In this document: positions 1 to 7,539 of the stretch, piece by piece
How the letters are laid out: every line of letters begins with the position of its first letter
How positions within the stretch are numbered: position 1 is the stretch's first letter
Assembly (NCBI GenBank): GCA_015655195.1
Contig: JAATFM010000276.1
Span: 1 to 40,888 of the forward strand
Length of the DNA: 40,888 nucleotides
Source: Terriglobales bacterium
Lineage (GTDB): Bacteria; Acidobacteriota; Terriglobia; Terriglobales; Acidobacteriaceae
Reading direction: 5' to 3'
The notes under the pieces: generated by a model
What the model was told of the DNA's origin: nothing
What the model saw: only the letters and a program-made list of their open reading frames with translations
Databases searched by the model: none
Translations under genes and position numbers: made by a program

Positions 1-1
1 C

Positions 2-307
2 ATGGAGCCCGACCCCGACGAGCCGAAATATGCGCTCTGCGTGGACGTGCTGGCGCCGGAGGGCTACGGCGAGATTATCGGCGGCTCGCAGCGCGTGGCG
101 AGCTACGATCTACTCAAGAGCCGCATCGAGGCGCACGGACTGCCGCTTGAGTCCTTCCAGTGGTATCTCGATCTGCGCCGCTACGGCAGCGTGCCTCATG
201 CGGGCTTCGGCATGGGAATCGAGCGCGTGGTGGCATGGGTCTGCGGCCTCGATCACGTCCGCGAAACGATTCCCTTCGCTCGCACGCTGCATCGGATGTA
301 TCCGTAA
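2..307 (+). CDS. asnS: Asparaginyl-tRNA synthetase, C-terminal fragment
   Basis: The last 101 codons of a class II aminoacyl-tRNA synthetase; the rest lies left of the window. AsnRS charges tRNA-Asn with asparagine in the cytoplasm. The fragment carries the end of the catalytic domain: a GEIIGGSQR segment, the [18 protein letters not shown] stretch and class II motif 3 ([10 protein letters not shown]) with its ATP-binding arginine. It ends in the usual [12 protein letters not shown] tail, where AsnRS has PR(T/F)P..A.. type endings. The Asn rather than Asp or Lys assignment rests on the whole tail pattern. The first ATG in the window is an internal Met, not a start. A hairpin terminator follows. 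Confidence 0.88.
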   Translation: MEPDPDEPKYALCVDVLAPEGYGEIIGGSQRVASYDLLKSRIEAHGLPLESFQWYLDLRRYGSVPHAGFGMGIERVVAWVCGLDHVRETIPFARTLHRMYP

Positions 308-342
308 GGCGAGGGACGAGGCACGAAGGACGAGAAAAGCAG

Positions 343-367
343 CGCGGCAGCCGGATCGGCTGCCGCG
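343..367 (+). terminator. Terminator after asnS
   Basis: Perfect 10-bp stem CGCGGCAGCC / GGCTGCCGCG with a 5-nt loop, followed by a T-rich stretch (tttctgtct). It lies 36 nt after the asnS stop and ends transcription before the DUF1697 gene. Confidence 0.65.
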
Positions 368-407
368 TTTCTGTCTGCGGGTACACTGTTGGCATTGTGG
401 AGGGTGA

Positions 408-965
408 ATGCCGACTTATATTGTGCTGCTGCGCGCGGTGAACGTAGGCGGAACGGGCAAGCTGCCGATGGCTGCCTTCCGGGCGCTGCTCGAAGAACTA
501 GGCTACAAGCGTGTCGAGACTTACATCCAGAGCGGCAATGCGGTCTTTGACGCCTCCGCGAAGCCGGAGAAGGTCGTTGTCGCGATTGTCGCGAGCCTCG
601 AAAAGCTGCTGGGCGCGCCGGTTGGCGTAATGGTGCGGACCCTGGAGCATCTTGACGCCGTGATTGCGCGGAATCCGTTTGCGGAGCATGCCGCGGCGGA
701 TTACTCGAAGGTTCATGCGGCGTTTCTTGCCGGGCCGGCGGGCAAGGATGCCGCTGCTGCGCTCGATGCAATTGTGGCAAAGTACCCGTCTCGGCGCGAC
801 CGCTTCGTTCTCGACGGCGAGACGCTGTATCTGCACCTGCCCGATGGCGCGGGAGAAACAAAATTCAGCGGCAAGGGGTTGGACAAGGCGCTGGGCGTGG
901 CCGCGACGGCGCGCAACTGGAATACCGTGCTGAAGCTGTGGGAAATAGCAAAGAGCAGGGAATAG
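408..965 (+). CDS. DUF1697 domain protein
   Basis: A 185-aa cytoplasmic protein covering the full DUF1697 length. It shows the family's N-terminal pattern (YIVLLRAVNVGG near residues 4-15, then ETYIQSGNAVF near 37-47) and the C-terminal TARNWNTVLKL signature near residues 167-177. The molecular function of DUF1697 is not established. The ATG is preceded by a good ribosome site (GGAGGG, 399-404, 3-4 nt spacing). It stands alone between an asnS terminator and its own terminator hairpins. No membrane segment or signal peptide is visible. Confidence 0.88.
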   Translation: MPTYIVLLRAVNVGGTGKLPMAAFRALLEELGYKRVETYIQSGNAVFDASAKPEKVVVAIVASLEKLLGAPVGVMVRTLEHLDAVIARNPFAEHAAADYSKVHAAFLAGPAGKDAAAALDAIVAKYPSRRDRFVLDGETLYLHLPDGAGETKFSGKGLDKALGVAATARNWNTVLKLWEIAKSRE

Positions 966-967
966 CC

Positions 968-1013
968 CCCAACTAATTTTGTTGGGCTTTATTGCCGGGG
1001 ATAAATCCCCGGC
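968..1013 (+). terminator. Tandem hairpins after the DUF1697 gene
   Basis: Two small perfect hairpins: CCCAAC/GTTGGG (968-986, 7-nt loop), followed by ctttatt, and GCCGGGG/CCCCGGC (994-1013, 6-nt loop). The first looks like an intrinsic terminator. The second has no T-tract and may be a repeat remnant. Confidence 0.5.
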
Positions 1014-1064
1014 CTACTAACAAGCCACCATTGTGCATCAGCGCCATAATGGCTCAAGAAAAAC

Positions 1065-1095
1065 AAAAGCGGCGGCCAATCCGGCCGCCGCTTTT
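1065..1095. terminator. Bidirectional terminator at the TonB receptor 1 end
   Basis: Perfect 13-bp stem AAAAGCGGCGGCC / GGCCGCCGCTTTT with a 5-nt loop. On the minus strand it is followed by TTTTGTTTTT and lies 22 nt past the receptor stop codon, so it ends that transcript. The A/T symmetry also allows it to work on the plus strand. Confidence 0.75.
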
Positions 1096-1117
1096 GCTGT
1101 TTGCTGCGATTGCGAAG

Positions 1118-4100
1118 TTAGAAGTTGAGGCGCGCAGCAATTTCAACCTGCCGCGGCGTATAGAGAAACGCGCTGCTGTTGGAGTTGTTCGGCACCATGA
1201 AGGATTTCGAGCCCGTGCCATCCTGTCCTGTGTAGGTGGCCGAGGTGGTCGACAAGCTATACAGATAGCTGGCGGAGAAGCCGGTAATGTTCTGGTGGTT
1301 GGCCACGTTGAAGACATTCACGAGGAACTGAAGATTGTAGCGATCCGTGAGGCTGATCTGCTTCTGCAGGCGTGCGTCGTCCACGATGCGGTAGGGATAG
1401 CGGTAAGTATCGTAGCCGATCTGCGGAATGATTCCTCCGGTATAACCGGAGCCGTTCCAGCCGCTGGCCAGCGCGCCGCTTGGCTTGGCGCTGGCGCTGA
1501 TGCCGGCTGTAAAGGGCAGGCCGTTCTGCACCTGGAAGCTGTCGTCCAGGCTCCAGTCATTGGTGAACAACTTCACCCACCGTGAGCCGCTGTGTATGTT
1601 CGGGAAGTTGTAGAGAGCATAAGCGACGAAGCGGTTGGGCACGTTGAAGGCGGAGTTACCGTAGTTGACATGCGAGTCGCCGTAGGGGTCGAACCATGCT
1701 TCGGCGGTGCCCTGCGTGTTGACGTTCTGCGCATAGTCCAGCGCATGCGCCCATGTGTAGTTGGCGTCGAACTGAATGCTCTTGAGGGAGCGGTTCAGGA
1801 TTTCGATGACAGCGGCGTTGTAGCTGGAGTTCACATTGCTGACAAACTCTGTAACCGAGCTGAAGTTGGCGGCATTGGGGCCGAGCAGGGCCGTGTTGCC
1901 GTAGGAGGTGTAGACCGGCACGGTGTACGGGGTGCCGGTCGGTCCCAGCGGGCCATGACCGTCGGGGTCGCCCGCCACCGAGAAGGTGGCCGTGCTCTTG
2001 GTGTCCGGATTGAGGTTGACGTCGAGGAAGTTCGGCAGCCTGCGTCCCAGTCCGCCGAGATAGCTGACGGAGAGGTACGTGCCGTGGCCGACGGCCTGCT
2101 GCACCTGAAGGTCGAACTCCTGCACCTCGGGCAGCTTGAGGTTGGAAGAAAGGAAGTACGAGCTTGGGCAGGATGAGGTGCCGGGCGTGCAGCTCGACGT
2201 GGTGGCCGAAGCGATCACACTCGGATAGATGGGCGCGTTGGCCGTATTGGCAAACCACGTGCGGCTGTACTGGCCGCTGGGGCTGCCGGTCCCGAGGCGC
2301 ACATTTTCCAGGTTGCCGTTGGTGATGCGTCCATAGTAGAGACCGTAGCCGCCGCGCAGCACGGTATTGCCGTGGCCGTAAACATCCCATGCAAAGCCGA
2401 TGCGCGGGCCGAAATCGGTATTGTCGCTGGGGTTGTTGGTGATGCCGTTATAGGGCTGGAAGCTGCCGGTGGCCGTGGTGAGATTGGAATCGGCTCCGGG
2501 AAGCGTTTCGTGATCCCAGCGCAGGCCCAGCTCCAGGGTCAGGCGCGGCGAGAACTTCCAGTTGTCCTGGGCAAAGACGCCGGTATCCATCGTGGAGATG
2601 GCATAGACCGGATTGCCAAAGCCCTGCACGAAGTTGTAGTAGCAGGGATAAGCGCCGGTGATGGTCTCCGTCTTGCCGGCAGCGGGAGCAACATAGTTCT
2701 GCTGTGCGCCCGAGTCGCAACCGAGCTGATTGCCTGCGGAGGGCACGACGCCGTTCTTCAGGTTGAGCAGGTCGTTGAAGTAGTTGCCGACCCAGTTGTA
2801 GCTGAAGTCGCCGTTGCTCTTGTAGGTGTTGTTCATCAGGTCGTAGTTGTGCACCGCGTCCACGCCGAACTTGAAGGTGTGGTTGCCCTTGGCCCAATAG
2901 AGCACGTCGCCGATCTGCCACTTGCGCTCGTCGGGATAGGCGATGCGGTAGGCGTAGTATTCGGAGCCGGCGTTAAAGCCGTAGTTGTACCCGGCTTCGA
3001 GCTCGGGAACATTGGTGGCGGTGGCAATGTCGGCCAGTGTGTAAGGCGTGTAAGCCTGCTGGTTTTCGTCGTTCAGCTCGCGGCCGTACTGGTAAAGCAA
3101 CTCGTTGCTGATGGTGTTGGTGATGAGGCTGGTGAGCTTGGCCACGCCATAGTCGAGCTTGACGAAGTCGTTGCCCTGCGAGTCCTGCGCATACATATCC
3201 GCGGCGCTGGTCTGCACGCCGCCGGGCGAATCCCAGCGCAGGCGGTGGTAAAGCACGCTCACATGCTCGCGCGAGGTGGCCTGCCAGTCCAGCTTGGGCG
3301 TATTGATCTCCTGATAGCCGAAGCGCGAGACCTGTCCGAGATCGGAGTTGAGGCCGATGTCCGTGATGGGCGAGATGCCGCCGCCGAAGCTGGCGGCCTG
3401 AACGTTGGCGCTGCCGTTGAGCAGTGCGGTCCAGTCATAAGCGGCTTGCGCGTAGCTGACCTGCTGGCGCGCGGCGAGAGCGCAGGCGTTGGTGTCGTTG
3501 ATGGACGCTACGATCGGGTTGCCTTTGCTGTCGGTGTCATAGCTCAACTGGCCGGTGGTGGTATTGCAGGATTCTCCGTCCTCGAAGTTGCCCGGAGCCA
3601 CGGGCAGCGTGTAGAACTGCGACGGGTTGTAAGGAATGCCTACGACGGGAAAGACGTGGGTGTGCTGGTCGTAGGTGTACATCCAGAAGAGCTTGTTCTT
3701 GATGAGCGGGCCGCCAACGGTGAAACCGTAAATCTTGCGCAAATCCTCCGGCTTGATGTGGGAGGTGACGGTGGCGTCGTCTTCAAAGGTGGTAAGGGTG
3801 GTGTAGGGGTTGAAGGCGTTCCAGTTGCTCTCGCGGTCGTAGAAGTACGCCTGGCCGTGAATCTGGTTGGTGCCGCTCTTGGTCACCGAGGTGATGACGC
3901 CGCCGGCGGCGCGCCCGTATTCGGCGGAGTAGACGCCGGTGTTGACGGCAAACTCGCGCACGGCGCTGCCGGCGGTGGAGTAGGCCTCGCGGGTGCGGCC
4001 GCGCTCCTCGGCAAAGAATGCCTGGTTGTCGTCCGCGCCGTCGATCTCGACGTTGTTGAGCAGGGTGCTGATGCCGCGCACGCTCACCAGGCCGTAGCCG

Positions 4101-4621
4101 TTGGAGTCGGAGACAACGCCGGGGGTGGTCATGGCCAGGCTGGACCAGCGGCGGTTGTTGATGGGCACGTTCTGCAGAGCCGTGGTGTTCAGGGTGGCGC
4201 TGAAGTCCGGCGAGTCCATATTCATTACCGGCACCTGCTCGTTGACCACAACCTCCGTGGAAGCGGAGGAGAGAGCGAGGTGCGGCGCAAGCGAAGTCAC
4301 CTGGCCAACCTGCACAATCACCGTGGCGCGATAGGGCGCAAAGCCGGATGCGGAGACGGAGACGGCGTAGCTGCCGGGTTCAAGCAGAGGAGCCTTGAAG
4401 TAGCCGCTGGAATCGCTGGTGAGTGTAATCTCCGCGTTGGTGGCGTTGTTGTGCAGCGTAATGGCTGCCGAGGCAACAACCGCGCTGGATGGGTCGGTGA
4501 CCGTGCCGGCGATAGCGCCCTGGGTGGTGCTCTGCGCTCGCGTCGCGGCTGGCGCAAAGACGATGGCTCCGCCTAGAAGTACGAGGCAGAGTACGCGCGT
4601 AAGAATACCGAAATTTCTCAT
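1118..4621 (-). CDS. Oar-type TonB-dependent receptor with carboxypeptidase-regulatory N-domain
   Basis: An outer-membrane protein of 1167 aa. Order: Sec signal peptide (residues 1-29, ending in an ATRAQ cleavage site), a carboxypeptidase-regulatory-like Ig fold (about 33-115, AIAGTVTDPSSAVV...GYFKAPLLEPGSY), a plug (about 120-260, with RAAGGVITSVTKSGTN), then a long beta-barrel ending in Phe as outer-membrane barrels do. Such receptors are massively expanded in Acidobacteriota, probably for plant or fungal polymer fragments. The substrate cannot be told here. The start is supported by AAGGAGAG 7-8 nt upstream. It is followed by a strong terminator. No SusD-like or glycosidase partner is adjacent, so it is probably monocistronic. 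Confidence 0.92.
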   Translation of the reverse strand: MRNFGILTRVLCLVLLGGAIVFAPAATRAQSTTQGAIAGTVTDPSSAVVASAAITLHNNATNAEITLTSDSSGYFKAPLLEPGSYAVSVSASGFAPYRATVIVQVGQVTSLAPHLALSSASTEVVVNEQVPVMNMDSPDFSATLNTTALQNVPINNRRWSSLAMTTPGVVSDSNGYGLVSVRGISTLLNNVEIDGADDNQAFFAEERGRTREAYSTAGSAVREFAVNTGVYSAEYGRAAGGVITSVTKSGTNQIHGQAYFYDRESNWNAFNPYTTLTTFEDDATVTSHIKPEDLRKIYGFTVGGPLIKNKLFWMYTYDQHTHVFPVVGIPYNPSQFYTLPVAPGNFEDGESCNTTTGQLSYDTDSKGNPIVASINDTNACALAARQQVSYAQAAYDWTALLNGSANVQAASFGGGISPITDIGLNSDLGQVSRFGYQEINTPKLDWQATSREHVSVLYHRLRWDSPGGVQTSAADMYAQDSQGNDFVKLDYGVAKLTSLITNTISNELLYQYGRELNDENQQAYTPYTLADIATATNVPELEAGYNYGFNAGSEYYAYRIAYPDERKWQIGDVLYWAKGNHTFKFGVDAVHNYDLMNNTYKSNGDFSYNWVGNYFNDLLNLKNGVVPSAGNQLGCDSGAQQNYVAPAAGKTETITGAYPCYYNFVQGFGNPVYAISTMDTGVFAQDNWKFSPRLTLELGLRWDHETLPGADSNLTTATGSFQPYNGITNNPSDNTDFGPRIGFAWDVYGHGNTVLRGGYGLYYGRITNGNLENVRLGTGSPSGQYSRTWFANTANAPIYPSVIASATTSSCTPGTSSCPSSYFLSSNLKLPEVQEFDLQVQQAVGHGTYLSVSYLGGLGRRLPNFLDVNLNPDTKSTATFSVAGDPDGHGPLGPTGTPYTVPVYTSYGNTALLGPNAANFSSVTEFVSNVNSSYNAAVIEILNRSLKSIQFDANYTWAHALDYAQNVNTQGTAEAWFDPYGDSHVNYGNSAFNVPNRFVAYALYNFPNIHSGSRWVKLFTNDWSLDDSFQVQNGLPFTAGISASAKPSGALASGWNGSGYTGGIIPQIGYDTYRYPYRIVDDARLQKQISLTDRYNLQFLVNVFNVANHQNITGFSASYLYSLSTTSATYTGQDGTGSKSFMVPNNSNSSAFLYTPRQVEIAARLNF

Positions 4622-4939
4622 CGATTGGCTCTCCTTGATGGATGCGGATCGGGAAACGATCCAGATGAGAGGGCCGTGGAAGGTGGCCTCTCGAAAAAAC
4701 CGCGGGTTAGCGCGTCACTTGGTGCGACTGCGCTACCGTGAGGTCAAGTTGTGGGGCCCTGTAGCTATTTTGGTTGGAACGGATGTCTAGTAACCGTAGT
4801 GGGATAATACCCCTGATTGAAAGATTGGCACACGGAGTTTACGGCAAGATGAACATTCCCTTGCACGGTTTGCACTGGAAACGGTGAAGACAGTGCGGAA
4901 TTGTCACAGGCTTGCCACGGGTCAGGCGTAGAAAATGCG
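4622..4939. other. Intergenic region upstream of TonB receptor 1
   Basis: About 320 bp without a supported gene. It must hold the leader and promoter of the receptor on the minus strand. A TATTAT element is present around 4803-4808 on that strand, but I see no convincing -35 partner. The segment is less GC-rich than the flanking genes. No repeat or RNA gene was recognised. Confidence 0.4.
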
Positions 4940-4970
4940 AAGGCCCTCCGGCAGCGTGCCGAAGGGCCTT
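4940..4970. terminator. Terminator after the sugar permease
   Basis: 14-bp stem (4940-4953 / 4957-4970) with one mismatch and a GCG loop. It lies 22 nt past the stop of the minus-strand permease. The T-run is better on the plus strand (ccttttt), so it may act both ways. Confidence 0.6.
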
Positions 4971-4991
4971 TTTACCTTGATTACGAAAGGG

Positions 4992-6296
4992 TCAGGATGC
5001 AGTGAGAGTGTGCGTGGGCTTGTGCCCCACAAAGCCGTAGAAGGCAATGTAAAGGTAGCAGATCATTGGCAGAATCGCCGCAGGGCGGAATCCGAAGTGA
5101 TCGACCAGCCCGCCCAGAACCACCGGAATGACGGCTCCGCCGACAACCGCCGTCATAATGAGCCCCGAGCCCTTGCTGGTCATCGGTCCCAGGCCGGTGA
5201 TGCCGAGGGCGAAGATATTCGGGAACATGATGGAGTTGAAGAAGCCGCAGAGGATAAGGCTCCAGACGGCGACCGCGCCGGTAGTGCTGACGGACACGGC
5301 CACGCAGACTACTGCAAGCAGCCCGAAGAGCCCCAGCAGGCGGCCGGCGTTGATCTTGGTCAGCATCCAGGAGCCGAGCAGGCGGCCGATAAGCGAGCCG
5401 CCCCAGTAGTAAAAGGTGAAGGCGGCGGCGGCGGCGGCGGTCATGGCTCCCAGCTCCGGCAGGCCGAAGTAACCGACCATGAACTGCGCGAGACCCACCT
5501 CGACGCCAACATAAAAGAAGATGCCAGCGGTGGCGAGAACCGTGTGCCGATAAGACCAGATGCTTTGATCCAGAATGCCGACGCCGGCCTTTACGGGACG
5601 GAACTCCTGCGTGTTCCGAATGGTGGGCAGCGAAGCGAAGGAAACGGCGATTCCCAGCAGCACCAGCGCCGCGGCAATGGCCAGATACGGCATACGGACC
5701 GTGCTTGCGATGCTGATCTGGTAGGCGAGTCGCTCTTCGGCGGTCTTTTGCGCGAGCTGCGCCGCGTCCAGCACCACCTTGTGTTTGAGAATCAGCGCGC
5801 CGGCAATGACCGGGGCGAGCATTCCGCCGATGGAATTGAATGCCTGCGCCAGATTCTGGCGGACCGGGGCGCTCTTCTCCGGGCCAAGCGCCGAAACGTA
5901 AGGATTGGCCGAGGTCTGGAGCATCGCCACACCCGCGCCCACGATGAAGACCGCCGTGAGGAACAGCCAGAAGTTGGGCAGGCTGGCTGCGGGCAGAAAG
6001 AGCAGCGCTCCGGCAACCTGTACAAAGAGCGAAACCACGATGGTTTTCTTGTAGCCGATGGACTCAATCAGCCGCGAGGTAGGCGCGGAGCACACAAAAT
6101 ATGCGGTGAAAAAGGCGCCGTTTGCCAGCGCGGCCTGAAGCCAGGGCAGGCTGAAGACCGATTTGAGATGTGGAACGAGCTGCATGTTCAGATTCGTGAT
6201 GAATCCGAAGATGAAGTAGAGAATTGTGACCGTGATAAACGGGCCGGTGTAGCTTGGTGCGCCGGAGCCTGCCGGCGGTGTGGATCGCGTTGCCAT
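4992..6296 (-). CDS. FHS-family sugar:H+ symporter (FucP/GluP-like MFS)
   Basis: A 434-aa inner-membrane protein with about 12 hydrophobic segments. It belongs to the fucose-glucose/galactose:H+ symporter branch of the MFS: the first helix reads FITVTILYFIFGFITNLN, followed by HLKSVFSL, ...SANPYVSALGP and FNSIGGMLAP, and later FGLPELG, NSIMFPNIFALGI and GSGLIMTAVVGGA, all hallmarks of this family. The frame stays open far upstream (to 7493), but that part is the mirror image of yceI and of a repeat. The ATG at 6296 is where similarity starts. The substrate (L-fucose, glucose, galactose or another hexose) cannot be fixed from sequence, and no catabolic genes are adjacent. A terminator follows. 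Confidence 0.88.
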   Translation of the reverse strand: MATRSTPPAGSGAPSYTGPFITVTILYFIFGFITNLNMQLVPHLKSVFSLPWLQAALANGAFFTAYFVCSAPTSRLIESIGYKKTIVVSLFVQVAGALLFLPAASLPNFWLFLTAVFIVGAGVAMLQTSANPYVSALGPEKSAPVRQNLAQAFNSIGGMLAPVIAGALILKHKVVLDAAQLAQKTAEERLAYQISIASTVRMPYLAIAAALVLLGIAVSFASLPTIRNTQEFRPVKAGVGILDQSIWSYRHTVLATAGIFFYVGVEVGLAQFMVGYFGLPELGAMTAAAAAAFTFYYWGGSLIGRLLGSWMLTKINAGRLLGLFGLLAVVCVAVSVSTTGAVAVWSLILCGFFNSIMFPNIFALGITGLGPMTSKGSGLIMTAVVGGAVIPVVLGGLVDHFGFRPAAILPMICYLYIAFYGFVGHKPTHTLTAS

Positions 6297-6454
6297 GTTT
6301 GGGGTATGCCCTCGTTTCGGCGGAATTTCGAGCCTGAAACGCTCGTTCCTACTGCCACCCAACTCTATACGTCCGGGCGTCCATGTGGAAAGGCGCACAG
6401 TCACAGACCAGGGGAACGAGGGGACGAGGGAACAAGGGAACAAGTGCGATGCCG

Positions 6455-6503
6455 GGTGCCCCACCCTCGCCGGGTCTTTGTTTTTCCGGCTAGGGTGGGA
6501 CAG
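6455..6503 (-). repeat. Palindromic intergenic repeat, copy A
   Basis: Arms CCCACCCTCGCCGG (6460-6473) and CCGGCTAGGGTGGG (6486-6499), a 12-nt loop and one arm mismatch. It is the reverse orientation of copy D at 31355. It lies between the divergent permease and yceI genes. It is one of five copies in the window; see the repeat-family finding. Confidence 0.85.
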
Positions 6504-6567
6504 CACGAACCTTCCCCTTGTTATCCCGAGCTGGTCGTCTCCGTGAAATCTTCTTGAAAAGAGAGAA

Positions 6568-6600
6568 TAGTTGTTGCAACGACAATATCCTCTCGTGCAT
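6568..6600 (+). promoter_or_regulatory. MarR-like operator/promoter upstream of yceI
   Basis: The 15-mer TAGTTGTTGCAACGA (6568-6582) occurs identically upstream of the pirin gene at 10175. It is centred on the palindrome GTTGCAAC; here the symmetry extends imperfectly over about 20 bp. An 18-bp gap separates TTGTTG from GTGCATC, which is also shared with the pirin site (GCGCATC, 17 bp). The arrangement suggests an operator overlapping a -35 element. The MarR-type assignment is an inference from operator style. No regulator gene is in the window. Confidence 0.5.
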
Positions 6601-6635
6601 CCTATTCCCGTACGCACTTGAAAGGGGCGACAACG

Positions 6636-7184
6636 ATGATGACCGAAACAGCGACGACGACCTGGAACCTGGACCCCACGCACTCGGCGGCGGAGTTCAA
6701 GGTGAAGCACATGATGATCTCCTGGGTGAAGGGCAAGTTTACCGGCCTGAGCGGCGCGCTCACGCTGCACGAGACCGACCACAGCTATTCGAGCGTCGAG
6801 GCGACCATCGACGTGAGCAGCATCGACACCGGCGCCGGCGACCGCGACGGCCACCTCAAGAGTGCCGACTTCTTTGACGCCGAGCAGTTCCCCACGCTCA
6901 GCTTCAAATCCACCAAGGTCGAGCCCAAGGGCAAGGGCGAGCTGTCCGTCATCGGCGAGCTGACCATGCACGGCGTCACCAAGACAGTGACCTTTGCCGT
7001 GGAAGATCTGAGCGAGCCGGCCAAGGACCCGTGGGGCAACCAGCGCATCGGCCTGGTGGCAACCACCAAGGTCAACCGCAAGGACTTCGGCCTGAACTGG
7101 AACTCGACCCTCGAAACCGGCGGCGTGCTCGTGGGTGAGGACGTGACGATAACCCTCGATGTGCAGTTCGTCAAGGCTGCTTAA
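6636..7184 (+). CDS. YceI family protein (cytoplasmic form)
   Basis: A 182-aa lipocalin-like beta-barrel of the YceI family, thought to bind amphiphilic or isoprenoid ligands. The family pattern is clear: W.LDPTHSAAEFKVKHMMISWVKG near the N-terminus, then FDAEQFPTLSFKSTKVE, GELTMHGVTKTVTF and a C-terminal GEDVTITLDVQFVK. There is no signal peptide, so it is expected in the cytoplasm, unlike E. coli YceI. The ATG at 6636 follows GAAAGGGG with an 8-nt gap; a TTG at 6618 is also in frame but lies before that site. It is preceded by an operator motif shared with the pirin gene, which suggests common stress or redox control. Confidence 0.9.
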   Translation: MMTETATTTWNLDPTHSAAEFKVKHMMISWVKGKFTGLSGALTLHETDHSYSSVEATIDVSSIDTGAGDRDGHLKSADFFDAEQFPTLSFKSTKVEPKGKGELSVIGELTMHGVTKTVTFAVEDLSEPAKDPWGNQRIGLVATTKVNRKDFGLNWNSTLETGGVLVGEDVTITLDVQFVKAA

Positions 7185-7231
7185 TCGGCGCTGCTTAACC
7201 AAGGCATGGCGTGCTCTGTGCCGGCTCGACG

Positions 7232-7264
7232 GGAGGCTTCTCTCTGTGGAAGCCTCCTGTTTTT
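7232..7264 (+). terminator. Terminator after yceI
   Basis: 9-bp stem GGAGGCTTC / GAAGCCTCC (7232-7240 / 7249-7257) with an 8-nt loop, followed by TGTTTTT. It is a classic intrinsic terminator 47 nt after the yceI stop. Confidence 0.75.
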
Positions 7265-7362
7265 CATCCCATCCATCGCTCCCTTTGCCGGGTCGGCAAC
7301 TCCGAGTTGACAAATCTCCCTGATCCGACCGATGCTTTCCGTAACGATCGCGTTTACCGGAA

Positions 7363-7389
7363 TTCCCAGGCATTTGGGAACGCTTTCCC
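7363..7389. promoter_or_regulatory. Interlocked inverted repeats upstream of the 514-aa gene
   Basis: TTCCCA...TGGGAA (7363-7380) is a perfect 6-bp inverted repeat. Its right arm is also the left arm of GGGAACG/CTTTCCC (7376-7389, one mismatched pair). This is a possible repressor site in the 275-bp leader between the yceI terminator and the 514-aa gene. A TTGACA hexamer lies at 7307-7312 but lacks a good -10. Apart from these I see nothing else in 7265-7539. Confidence 0.3.
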
Positions 7390-7539
7390 CGTATCAGAAA
7401 GCCTGTGTTAGTACAAAAGGCACGTTTGCCGTCCGAGTGCGGCCGGCGAAGCAGCATTCCCTGCTCTGTTTTTCCTCTCCCCATGCGTTGCAAAGCCGGC
7501 TAATTCTGAATTTCGAATTCATGCGAGGAGGCAACATCT

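Noticed and set aside
2372..4576. 734-aa open frame on the plus strand opposite TonB receptor 1
   Set aside because: Val/Gly/Ala/Asp-rich low-complexity translation, no ribosome site or family pattern; it is the antisense shadow of a GC-rich gene.
6618..6635. TTG start for yceI
   Set aside because: It would overlap the ribosome site GAAAGGGG that serves the ATG at 6636.
7211..7411. 66-aa frame downstream of yceI
   Set aside because: It spans the yceI terminator and intergenic palindromes; no ribosome site or recognisable composition.
4992..7493. 833-aa version of the sugar permease
   Set aside because: The extra N-terminal part is the reverse strand of yceI plus repeat A; permease similarity begins at the ATG at 6296.
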